Of a DNA stretch of 64,000 nucleotides, positions 11,485-21,409 are shown in pieces (the first letter of the stretch is position 1; each line of letters starts with the position of its first letter). The notes under the pieces were generated by a model, which made no database searches, was not told the DNA's origin, and worked only from the letters and a program-made list of their open reading frames with translations. The DNA is from Microvelia longipes (taxonomy: Eukaryota > Arthropoda > Insecta > Hemiptera > Veliidae), in contig JACMZG010001914.1 of assembly GCA_018340805.1 (NCBI GenBank), positions 20,906,593 to 20,970,592 of the forward strand, given 5' to 3'. Position numbers and translations under genes: made by a program.

Positions 11485-13600
11485 CCTAACACAGATTGGT
11501 TACTAGTTTATGGTTATCCCTACTCTCTTGCCAGAATAAAAACTTTTAACCTAGTATACTCACAAAAACTGAGCTTGGTTACTAGTTAATGGTTACCACT
11601 CTCTTGCCAAAATAAAAACTAGTATACCTAGTATACTCACCAAAAACTGAGCTTGGTTACTAGTTTATGGTTACCTACTCTTGCCAGAATAAAAACTTTT
11701 AACCTAGTATACACCAAAACTGAGCTTGGTTACTAGTTAATGGTTACCCCCACTCTCTTACCAGAATAGTCAGAATAAAAACTAGTATACCTAGTATACT
11801 CACCAAAAACTAAGCTTGGTTACTAGTTTAATGGTTACCCCACTCTCTTACCAGAATAGTCAGAAAAAACTTTTAACTTAGTATACTCACCAAAAACTGA
11901 GCTTGGTTACTAGTTAATGGTTACCCCTACTCTTTTGCCAGAATAAAAACTTTTAACCTAGTATACTCACCAAAAACTGAGCTTGGTTACTAGTTAATGG
12001 TTACCCCCACTCTCTTACCAGAATAGTCAGAATAAAAACTTTTAACTTAGTATACTCACCAAAAACTGAGCTTGGTTACTAGTTAATGGTTACCCCTACT
12101 CTTTGCCAGAATAAAACTTTTAACCTAGTATACTCACCAAAAACTGAGCTTGGTTACTAGTTAATGTTACCCCCACTCTCTTACCAGAATAGTCAGAAAA
12201 CTTTTAACTTAGTATACTCACCAAAAACTGAGCTTGGTTACTAGTTAATGGTTACCCTACTCTTTTGCCAGAATAAAAAACTTTTAACCTAGTATACTCA
12301 CCAAAAACTGAGCTTGGTTACTAGTTAATGGTTACCCCTACCTTACCTCAGAATAAAAACTTTTAACTAGTATTTGAATAGTTAACCCCTACTCTTTTGC
12401 CAGATAAAAACTTTTAACCTAGTATACTCACCAAAAACTGAGCTTGGTTACTAGTTAATGGTTACCCCCACCTCTTACCAGAATAGTCAGAATAAAAACT
12501 TTTAACCTAGTATACTTACCAAAAACTAAGCTTGTTACTAGTTAATGGTTACCCTACTCTCTTGCCAGAATAAAACTTTTAACTAGTATACTCACAAAAA
12601 CTGAGCTTGGTTACTAGTTAATGGTTACCCTACTCTTTTGCCAGAATAAAAACTTTAACTAGTATACTCACCAAAACTGAGCTTGGTTACTAGTTAATGG
12701 TTACCCCCCACTCTCTTGAATAGTCAGAATAAAAACTTTTAACTTAGTATACTCACCAAAAACTGAGCTTGGTTACTAGTTAATGGTTACCCCTACTCTT
12801 TTGCCAGAATAAAAACTTTTAACCTAGTATACTCACCAAAAACTGAGCTTGGTTACTAGTTAATGGTTACCCCCACTCTCTTACCAGAATAGTCAGAATA
12901 AAACTTTTAACCTAGTATACTTCAAAAACTAAGCTTGGTTACTAGTTAATGGTTACCCCTACTCTCTTGCCAGAATAAAACTTTTAACCTAGTATACTCA
13001 CCAAAACTGAGCTTGGTTACTAGTTAATGGTTACCCTACTCTTTTGCCAGAATAAAAACTTTTAACCTAGTATACTCACCAAAAACTGAGCTTGGTTACT
13101 AGTTAATGGTTACCCCCACTCTCTTACCAGAATAGTCAGAATAAAAACTTTTAACCTAGTATACTCACCAAAAACTGAGCTTGGTTACTAGTTAATGGTT
13201 ACCCCTACTCTTTTGCCAGAATAAAAACTTTTAACCTAGTTACTCACCAAAAACTGAGCTTGGTTACTAGTTAATGGTTACCCCCACTCTCTTACCAGAA
13301 TAGTCAGAATAAAAACTTTTAACCTAGTATACTTACCAAAAACTAAGCTTGGTTACTAGTTAATGGTTACCCCTACTCTCTTGCCAGAATAAAAACTTTT
13401 AACCTAGTATACTCACCAAAAACTGAGCTTGGTTACTAGTTAATGGTTACCCCCACTCTCTTACCAGAATAGTCAGAATAAAAACTTTTAACCTAGTATA
13501 CTCACCAAAAAACTGAGCTTGGTTACTAGTTAATGGTTACCCCACTCTCTTGCCAGAATAAAAACAGGTAATCAAACTTCTAACCTGGTATACTCACTAA
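11485..13600. repeat. minisatellite array, about 25 units of 75-92 bp with higher-order pattern
   Basis: Each unit carries 'gagcttggttactagtt', 'aatggttac', a CT-rich spacer, 'ccagaataaaaac', 'ttttaacctagtatactc'. Two unit types are seen. Type A has 'cttttgccagaataaaaac'; type B is longer, with 'cttaccagaatagtcag' before 'aataaaaac'. From 12438 the order is B A A B A, then B A A B A, then B A B A, giving a pentameric super-unit of about 408 bp (starts near 12438, 12847, 13255). The variant 'ctaagcttg' marks the second monomer of each super-unit (12530, 12931, 13347). Edges are degenerate: the first unit near 11492 and the last after 13516 have diverged. Confidence 0.95.
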
Positions 13601-13881
13601 AATATGTTTATATATAAATTGCACCGGCAACGTTTCTTAAAATGAACCTAGTTCTTTCACTAGCGCTGCGAGCCAAAATATCATGCTGAAAGCCAGAATT
13701 ATCTTTTTGAAACGGTTATAGGTTAGATCTGTTTTTAACTATCAATAAAAATCAGTTTGAAAGTTTTTTAATTGTACTAAGTTTTGTTCATTATTATGGC
13801 GAAATGTGTGGTATAATTATTCTAATTTTAAATATTCTAAGCATTACCTGACACCTGGAAAAACCTCAATACTAAAGTGGT

Positions 13882-13986
13882 TTACGCTAATATTCTTGTT
13901 ACATTCCGCAGAATGTATAAAGCATATCTATCATATGCTCGATTTCCAGACGTGTTTTGCTTGAGAATACGGATTCTGGCGGCCAT
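13882..13986 (-). CDS. candidate first coding exon or micro-ORF, 34 codons, with YY1-like start
   Basis: I do not recognise the product. The ATG lies in 'gcaagATGGcc', a strong Kozak context, and overlaps 'AAGATGGCCGCC', close to the YY1 consensus AAnATGGCGGC often found at animal 5' ends. The peptide begins MAARIRILKQNTSGN and is basic and not low-complexity, with less biased codons than the surrounding DNA. It stops after 34 codons; a GT at about 13896-13897 (AAT|GTAACA) could be a donor, which would make this a first exon of a minus-strand gene reaching left. The local sequence is more GC-rich than its surroundings. It may also be a chance ORF. Confidence 0.3.
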   Translation of the reverse strand: MAARIRILKQNTSGNRAYDRYALYILRNVTRILA

Positions 13987-13992
13987 CTTGCG
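13975..13992 (-). promoter_or_regulatory. YY1-like motif at a candidate start codon
   Basis: On the minus strand the sequence reads CGCAAGATGGCCGCCAGA. In animal genomes YY1 sites of this form concentrate just downstream of transcription starts and often span the ATG. Here it is a single motif with one mismatch to the consensus, with no visible TATA box, so it supports a promoter only weakly. Confidence 0.3.
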
Positions 13993-14529
13993 ACGGTACA
14001 ACTTCGTTTTGGAAAACGTGAAAGTAAATTAGAACAGCAAGAAGTTTCAACGAAAATTGTTTAGATAGTCGAAAGAGATTCGTTAATCATTTTTAAACGT
14101 TAATTAAGAATATAATCTGTAATGTCCAAACTATTTATGCATGGAAAAGAGTGTAGCATACAAGAACAATATACCTCTGTGCTACGTACTTACATTTAAA
14201 CAGCTCTAACATTATTCTCTGGTGTGACGAAATTCGTGTTAACTTTTCCTTCATTGTTCATATTAAAAATTAATTATAATTAGAGAAATTTTAAATTATG
14301 ATTAATTCTTTTAACGAATTATTAACTAATAAGGTCGATAACAATAATTAAAGCATATACACGGTAACAAAATCGAAGCAAAACTGAACAAGTAAAAATG
14401 TGAATATTAAAATCATGACTATTAAAAAATTACCAGTGTGACCAACCGTAAACGAAAGGTTTTATACGAAATTCTAATTATAGATTCATGATTCTATTAA
14501 CATATACAGATTAATTTAAGTTCTAACAC

Positions 14530-14830
14530 GACGAACATTAGTTGGAATGGTTTTAAAAAACAGTGTTTTTTATTTTCCTCATTTATTCGGTAGGTATATA
14601 CCTACCGAATAAATGCGGAAAGTAGAAAACGTATAGCGTTTGTACTATAAATCCAAAACCGGGACTTCACCTGAATCATCCGTTTTAGCGAATTTTCTTT
14701 TAAATAAATTCGCGATTGAAGTGGCTCGTAGGGTAAAAGTTTTAATTAATAGGGAATTTGTCGTTAATAATAGTTTTAATTTAATAAGGAAAAGGTCGTT
14801 AATTATGTTTTATGGGATGCTGAACTGAAA
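14530..14830 (+). repeat. F3 repeat, head fragment
   Basis: It has the family's start: 'ttttcctcattta', a 'ggtaggtata' palindrome (perfect over 34 bp at 14581-14614), then 'tccaaaaccgggacttcacctgaatcatccg'-type sequence. After 'ttttagcgaattttc' it departs from the family. The 62-codon frame at 14640-14828 is repeat translation, not a gene. Confidence 0.6.
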
Positions 14831-15192
14831 GGTGCCGTACCGGAGTCGATAAGACTATTCTTTGTGGCCAAAAAGCCAAAAAATCCTTGATAAATAACCG
14901 GTAAACCTAAAATAATATGGTGGTCTGCAGACCATTAGTGGTCCGTGGGGAGTTTTTAAATGGTTTCAAGTTATATTGTCACATGATTTATAAATCATAT
15001 AATTACAAATAAAAAATAAATTTAATCATATTTAATATTTTTGGCACGATAGGTAGGTTCTAAACTTTGTAGAAATCCCTTATTTAGTTCTTAGGATCGT
15101 TAGATTCATATTTTATCTAAAAATTCGTTTTAAATATCCGTTTTATTTCTTTGAACACCTTGAAATTTGATTTCTATGAAATTATAACATAT
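14831..15192. other. AT-rich stretch, nothing recognised
   Basis: No repeat family or ORF identified, apart from a short local inverted motif 'gtggtctgcagaccattagtggtcc' near 14920-14943. Confidence 0.4.
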
Positions 15193-15290
15193 TTCTATCT
15201 TTATGTTTTAGCGAATTTCCTTTAGGAATGAAATTCGCTAATAAGATAGGCGTCATGGCGGAATTCGAACCTCGGACCACGACAAAAATT

Positions 15291-15337
<47 letters not shown>

Positions 15338-15480
15338 CTTGTCCTCCAACATTTGGGAGGACACGAACTCTATTGAAAACCAGGTTTTTGTGACATCATT
15401 AACCCGGTTTGCTGAGTGAGCAAATTTTTTAAAAATTCGGCAAAATTCAGGGTTAATATTTTCCGCCTCAAAAAAGGGCA
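15193..15480 (-). repeat. F4 repeat with tRNA-like B box and internal (TA)n, copy 1
   Basis: Same element as 35945-36400 in opposite orientation. On the minus strand it reads: 'ttaaccctgaattttgccgaat', 'caaaccgggttaatgatgtc', 'gttcgtgtcctcc', a (TA)n tract (15296-15334), then 'gtcgtggtccgaggttcgaa' and 'ttccgccatgacgcc', ending in 'gcgaatttc' inverted pairs. GGTTCGAATTCC is a good RNA polymerase III B box, so a tRNA-related module forms one end. The 63-codon minus frame here comes from the repeat. Confidence 0.65.
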
Positions 15481-17328
15481 ATATTTATGTTTTTGAAACA
15501 CTAAATCAAATGAAAAACAAATGAACTAACTATTTTTCCGTTTTTTTAATCCAAATTATGTTTTTATTTCATTCTAAAAAGCTAAAGATAGACGTACATA
15601 AAATTTAATGAATATTTTTTAAGAGGGAACACAACCTTAAATATCGAAAAACTTGACAAATTTTTTTCTACAATAACTTTACATTTTATGGGTGAAGATT
15701 TTCGTTCAACCCCTAAAAATTCTTCTCTTCTTTTAAGTTGATTCTAAAAAAGACCTCATTAGTCTTGTAAAATATTCTAAGGGAAGATCTAAAAGGGTAA
15801 TCAACCTTATCAAAACAGGGGTGCCAATTCTCTATAAAAACGTTTAATTTTATAATTATCAGAAAATTGTTTCTAAAAAATGAAAAGTTAACTGAAGCAA
15901 ATATTAAAGACAAATTATAATTTGAACTTAGTTTTTTTGGAATTTCTTAAGATCTTTTCAGTCAATATTTTAAATTAAAATTAATTATTTAACCATTAAT
16001 AACTCGTGTATATCTTCATTTCCTTACTTCAAAATATTTAGAAGCACTGCACTGTAATAAACAGTGCAAAGTATTTTATAATTAACCATGCTTTAAAGCT
16101 TTAAATTAAGAAATTTTAGAACTAGTACTTTTAGACGCATCTCTCTAATAAACTCTTGCTTCTGTAAAATTGTGTTTCAAAATTCAGCTATTCTTCTCTT
16201 TATTTTTTTATATGAAACGCGGAACTTTCAATCTTATAAAAATGTTACAGAAATTTAAATGTTAAAAAAGTTTAAATTAAGAATGTAAATTTAAAAAAAA
16301 AAATAGTCCAACCTCGCATATTGGGAAGACGCACCTTCTGCTCTTACTATTTATCTTATTTATGCCACACCATGCTCATAGTAGAGCATTCTATGCCTTG
16401 TTATTGCTTGAATCAGTATATTTTACTTACCATTACGGGTTGGCAAAAATTTAGGTAAAAATTATTTGTTTTTTTAATTTTTTTTTGGCCGTATATTGTC
16501 ATTAAAATGGATGGAGGGAAGTACTAATGTAATTACTAGAGATAATTATTTTTAAAAAAGTACATTTTCTATGTAAATGTTATTAATTTGAAAAAAAAAA
16601 TATATTTTTTTAATTTAAAATTTTATTAGATACACACCTTTTGAGATGGTGCCATCGCCAAATTAGTTTTCAGTTAAGAAAGATTTAAATATTTAAATTT
16701 TCTTTGATTGCAGTTGATTTGCATGGAACCAGAAAATTCAACAAGGTTTGTTCTGTAATGCTTTTTAAGAAGTTTAAGTGTTTTTGCTTTCAAAATACCT
16801 CTTGAAATATTCAATTGCGGTATTTTAAGATTCGGTTGAGGGTTTAGGGGTAAAATTATTTATATAAGAATTTTCTTAAAAGGTTTCAAACTTTTTAGAA
16901 TTAATTTAGTATTATAATTAATAATCTTATTTTAAACGTTTAGTGGTTTTTTAGTGATTGTTAAGAAGGTTTATGGGCTCTAAACGTGGAAAGTTAGTCA
17001 GAATATCATATTGTAATCCTAGAAAACTCCAAGATCTACTTAGATGGGTAATTGCAGAACTAAAATACCCATTTATATCTATCCAAGTCGTACTAGGTAC
17101 CACAAATTAAGATATTTATGCAGAATTGCAAGAATAAAAATGTACTGTCAGTTATATTTTTTTAAACTATTGTGGTAGACAATATATTATTTATTTTTAA
17201 TGATGTGTTTCGTATTTAACATCATGGCAATTTATATCGTTTTTGGTTATATATAGGTTTCAATTTCTCTGAAAAAGCACATTTAGGAAGAACAAACAGT
17301 TTCAGAGATTTCGGTCTTCCAGTGATGA
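15481..17328. other. AT-rich stretch, nothing recognised
   Basis: Chance frames only (up to 66 codons). No repeat family shared with other parts of the window was noticed until the Penelope-like fragment. Confidence 0.45.
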
Positions 17329-17577
17329 ACGGGTCAATGTGATTGTCGGTTCGTGGTCGCAGAGCATCCACGAGATACTGGTCATTTTATTAATTTTGAT
17401 AAAATCGAGGTACCGACGAATATTTCTCGAGTACGACACAGACACTTCAGGGAAGCTATAGAGACTCCTAAGCACAGGAATAACATAAACAGGGATACAG
17501 GGTTGAAGATCTCTAACGCATGGACAACGCTTATTTCTTCACTACGTGTCTCGGTAAATTCCATTAGCCAATCCTAG
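17329..17577 (+). pseudogene. Penelope-like element, GIY-YIG endonuclease C-terminal fragment
   Basis: The open frame has no upstream start and follows a stop at 17326-17328. It contains VVAEHPRDTGHFINFDKI, then REAIETPKHRNNINRDTG, then 'LKISNAW'. The arrangement H-x5-GH-x-I-x-F ... EAIEI-x-K/H-x-NNxNRDxGLxLxxxW is the C-terminal part of the GIY-YIG nuclease domain in Penelope-like retroelements and some other retroelement-linked nucleases. The reverse transcriptase and the GIY-YIG tyrosines are missing, so this is a 5'-truncated or decayed copy. About 20 bp after the stop comes 'ccaagaaggtggtgaaacg', of the same form as motifs in the palindromic insertions at 31345-32334 and 62884-63201. It is the best evidence that Penelope-like elements have been active in this genome. 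Confidence 0.7.
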
Positions 17578-18365
17578 CATCCAACTACGTCCAAGCCTCC
17601 AAGAAGGTGGTGAAACGTATGTTTATCACGTATATGTTTTCATATGATTGTTTCAAGACTAATATAGAATAAGAGTACTAGGGTGAGTATTTTAACCTCT
17701 AGATTAGATAATCCTTTTTTGGTACTTTTTGGTAAAGACTTCCAGTTTCGTCTTCTTGGCGTGTCTATGAATATTTTATAAAACCTCCAATCTCCATTTT
17801 ATATCTATATAGGAATTATGGTCTACTTTGTAGTAAGTGTCATACATGGCAATTTTGTTTGCAAAGCACTCTTATATAACAACAGGTGTTAGATGACTTA
17901 AGGACAAATCAATTTCTAACAAAAATTCTTTCACAAAACACTGTCTGAATATATTACTATTTTAAGAGACAAGGAGCATATGATTTAAAGCAGGATAGGA
18001 TTCAACAAGAAACCTAAAAATTACCGTACCGAATGCATAAACCATCACTAAGTCATATCTCAGGAAATCTTCTGTCCTCTTAACCAAATCTATCTTCTTA
18101 TCATAAAAATGTTGGTAGAGCTAAAAGCCTTTTTTCCTCTCTCTCTCTCTGTATTATTTAAGAGCTGCTCTGATCCAATGCATAATTTATTCTTTAAGAT
18201 AATGCGCTTTAGCGAATTACACTTTTTATCTTAAAATCTGTATAAAAAGAATTTTTATAAATAATATTTTAAGATACTGTCATAAAATCAGATCAATTAT
18301 AATAAACAATTTTGGTATAAAGGTTTCCTCTTAAACACATTTGTAGGTTGTTTTAATATTGCTTT
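17578..18365. other. Penelope-like 3' flank, then AT-rich sequence
   Basis: The first ~100 bp may be the 3' UTR of the Penelope-like fragment. The remainder shows a (CT)n run at 18138-18150 and no genes. Confidence 0.4.
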
Positions 18366-19150
18366 TTACTTTTCCTTATTTATACTGAATATAGGAAAAG
18401 TACCTTGTTAAAAAAAGGCTTGCGAAAAAATCCAAAATCGGGATGTCACCTGAATTATCCGTTTCAGGTGTTTTTTTAAGGCCTTCTAAGTGGTTTTAAA
18501 AAAAATTCTATCTATATGTGTGAGTTTATGTGTGTGTGTGTCTGTCTGTTATTATCGTAGGTCCTAGTGTATTCATGCTTGAGAGTTGAAACATTGTACA
18601 AAAATTAGCCTATAGAAGTAATTGAGTTATCCGGATTTTTTTCTTGTGACGTCATTAACCCACAATAATGACTCTGCAGAAAATTCAAAGTCATGAAACG
18701 CGGGAAAATGTTGCGATCATTTTGAGATTTGGCACGCATTTACAAGTTTCATCTCATTATCAGCACCAGTTCAATTTTTATGGAATGACTTGTGTACTTT
18801 TTTTAAAAAACATTTTTAAAGTCGGAAAATAATCCAATTGAGTAAAATTTGGCATAAGTGTATACTGTTATGTAATAAATAAGTACACTAAGTTTCGTTT
18901 CAATACAATAAGTATATTCAAGATTTCTATTGTATCGTAAACGTTATGCTGCTACAAAAACGTGGTCAGTGCTTGGATGGGGGACTGCTAGAAATGAAAC
19001 ATTACTTTAAGACGTGTTTGCTTAAGTATAGATTTAACATTTGTATATTTGATGATAAGCGAAGCGAGTTCGAAGTAGGGAAGATGAGCTTAGCGAATCC
19101 GATGAGATGAGGATAAGTGTTCCGAGCTATCCCGTACCCGATTATTTATC
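18366..19150 (+). repeat. F3 repeat, nearly full copy
   Basis: Landmarks in order: 'cttttccttatttatac', 'tccaaaatcgggatgtcacc', 'tgaattatccgtttcaggtg', 'ttaaggccttctaag', a TG-rich run, 'gagagttgaaac', 'gacgtcattaaccc', 'gagatttggcacgc', 'aatccaattgagtaaaattt', and a GC-richer tail 'gcgaagcgagttcgaagtag' ... 'gttccgagctatcccgtac'. The same order appears at 54690-56340 and 59062-59925 (+) and reversed at 26090-26865 and 53240-53690. No ORF with recognised domains is present; about 790-850 bp. The tail 'gcgagttcgaag' loosely recalls a B box, but the class is unknown. Confidence 0.75.
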
Positions 19151-19660
19151 CATATAAATGCTGAGTTGCTGCGACGTTAATACCTAATTTTCTAATGTCG
19201 TTTTCTCAAAAACTATTATTTTTAAAACTCAGTAGTTTTAATCAATGATAAATAAAATACAAAGAATAATGCAATGCTAATTACAGTTGGGGGTTACATC
19301 GTCTGGACTGACGGACATAGAAGGTAAATAGTGCTCTACAAAAATAGACATAATTAGAAATAATTTTCAAAAAAGTGGGATTTACTTTTACTTCTAGTAG
19401 CCAGCAGCCAGAATGTAAGCATTTAATTAAAAAAAATAGAAAGAAAAGTTATAGAAGAAAAAGACAAATATTTGTTGAGAGCTCAAGCCCTATCTGCTAA
19501 AAATATCGATACGTCGAAACTGGTCTTGGGATCTTCAACAACAAGTACAGATGGATTTTTGCGAATTTTCAAAGGAAAATGAGCTTATGAGTTTTGGGGA
19601 AAGGGCGGTGAATTTTTGGGAAGGGGAGACTTACTGATCAAGAAGAATATATAAATATTT

Positions 19661-19731
<71 letters not shown>

Positions 19732-21084
19732 ATTAAATATGTGTGACGTCCATTATGTCAGTTAATTCAAAGAAATTTAATTAATTCAGAAAATTAAATT
19801 ATGTTCTTAAAATATTCTCTCCTTAACAATTTTCTTTTTTCCAAAAGACGGGTTTGTCTAAGTAGTGAGAACATTAAGTTAACGCCTCAGTTAAAGGAAA
19901 ATAGTTCATTACGTAAATATCTATGAACAAGAACCCCTAATATTATTGTAGATTCGAATATTTTGTACGCAATGGTAATTGGTTTGCTTTATCGATTGCT
20001 TCGTTTATTGTCAATCTTCTAGCTTCATTTCTATTTCAAAAGAAGTCTTTTAAGGGCCTTGTTAGTGTAGTACTAACAAGAAAGGATATAAAAGAAACGA
20101 CACAACTGTTACCAAAAGCCCTAGGTCAAATGATATCACAGAAGTAAGGACTATGTCAGTATCAAACTATCGAGGGAATCACCCTACTTCCTTCCAACCT
20201 GTTAAGATAGTTTAAAAAGTATAAATTGGCTTTAGATGAAAGTGACAACCAAGTAAAAACCAATTTCTATCTGTAAAGGTTTTAAGAAGGATTTATAGAA
20301 CGCTACAACTTTTTTATATTCTGCAATAGTAGTTATTACGATAGATAGTAACTCAGTTTGGCTCTATAAATAAATTTTCGATGCCTACAAAAGATATAAA
20401 ATTCCAGATTGAGCCAAAAGTAAAGTAATTATGGGGGTTCAATATTAAACCATGTTTCATTCCAGGATATTTTTTTTTTCAAATCATTATTGCACATACA
20501 TAAAGTAGTGCATGTAATACAAGAGAATTTGATATTAAAAATACTATTGGTATAACAAAAAACAACTAAGATATAAAAAGCAATGATACTATAGGATATT
20601 ACAAAATTTACTGTAGTAGTTAAAATAAATAATAATAGTAAAAGAGTGATGGCGCATTCAATGCATATAAGAGCCTTAAAATTTAATGACTAGTACCACG
20701 ATAAAAAATAAAAGCCAGCAAAAGTAATAAAATAACACAAATTTTAACAACTAAAATGATCTATTGGTACTTACATGTTTTCACTTGAATCAAAGTTTAT
20801 ATTAAAGAATTTCGATACTAAGTATAGCGTATTATCTAGTGATAGTTATAGTAGTTAAGGTGAGGTGATAGATCATCTAGCAAGTAGGCCGCGTTGTTGG
20901 GTCCTTTTTTCTGACTTTCTTAGTTAGAAGATAGTGTTCTACCTTATGATTCGTGGTGCAGGCATTTAACGTCTAATCCACAGAAGAGCCATAATTATAC
21001 TCTAAGTTTTTATAGCTTCAGTTAGAAACAAACCGAGCCCCACTACCAGAACAGGCTTTCCTGCTCTCGAAACCATAAAGCAGA
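19151..21084. other. AT-rich stretch with (TA)n
   Basis: A (TA)n microsatellite covers about 19666-19724. No gene, RNA or repeat family is recognised in the rest. Confidence 0.5.
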
Positions 21085-21345
21085 AACATATATATTTAAT
21101 ATAAACTACTATTGAGGGTCCTAAATTTTTCCTAAACCTAGGTTCATTTAGAGTTAGGGATTTCTTACGAGTACCTGACATCACACAGGCTCGAAACCAC
21201 CGGCTTAACGTCTCTTTCAAAGGACGGCATGTGAAAGGATTTCCATCTCTCCATGAAAATCCTAGAGGTCCCGACCGGGATCGAATCCGAACTGTCAGGG
21301 TGGCAGGTGCAAACATTACATCACCGGGTCCCCCCAGTGGATTAT
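21085..21345 (-). repeat. tRNA-derived SINE with conserved-core-like body
   Basis: GC-rich against its surroundings. On the minus strand the head reads 'gacccggtgatgtaatgttt' (A-box-like) and then 'ttcggattcgatcccgg' (B-box-like), the correct order for a tRNA-derived promoter. The body continues 'atggagagatggaaatcc', 'gccgtcctttg', 'gagacgttaagccggtgg', a pattern I associate with core domains shared between invertebrate SINE families; the exact domain name is not certain. A 135-codon frame runs through (21002-21409) but is best read as translated SINE. No clear target duplication was identified. Confidence 0.55.
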
Positions 21346-21409
21346 CTAATAAAATCCGTTGGATTTCATTTGTAAATTCGTTATTGAGCTTAGTCAAGTA
21401 GCCAGGCAA

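Noticed and set aside
11485..13600. CRISPR array
   Set aside because: Units are contiguous and similar throughout with no unique spacers, and the genome is eukaryotic.
21002..21409. 135-codon minus frame, one of the longest outside the retrotransposon
   Set aside because: It coincides with a SINE having RNA polymerase III boxes, and the sequence shows no protein-domain logic.
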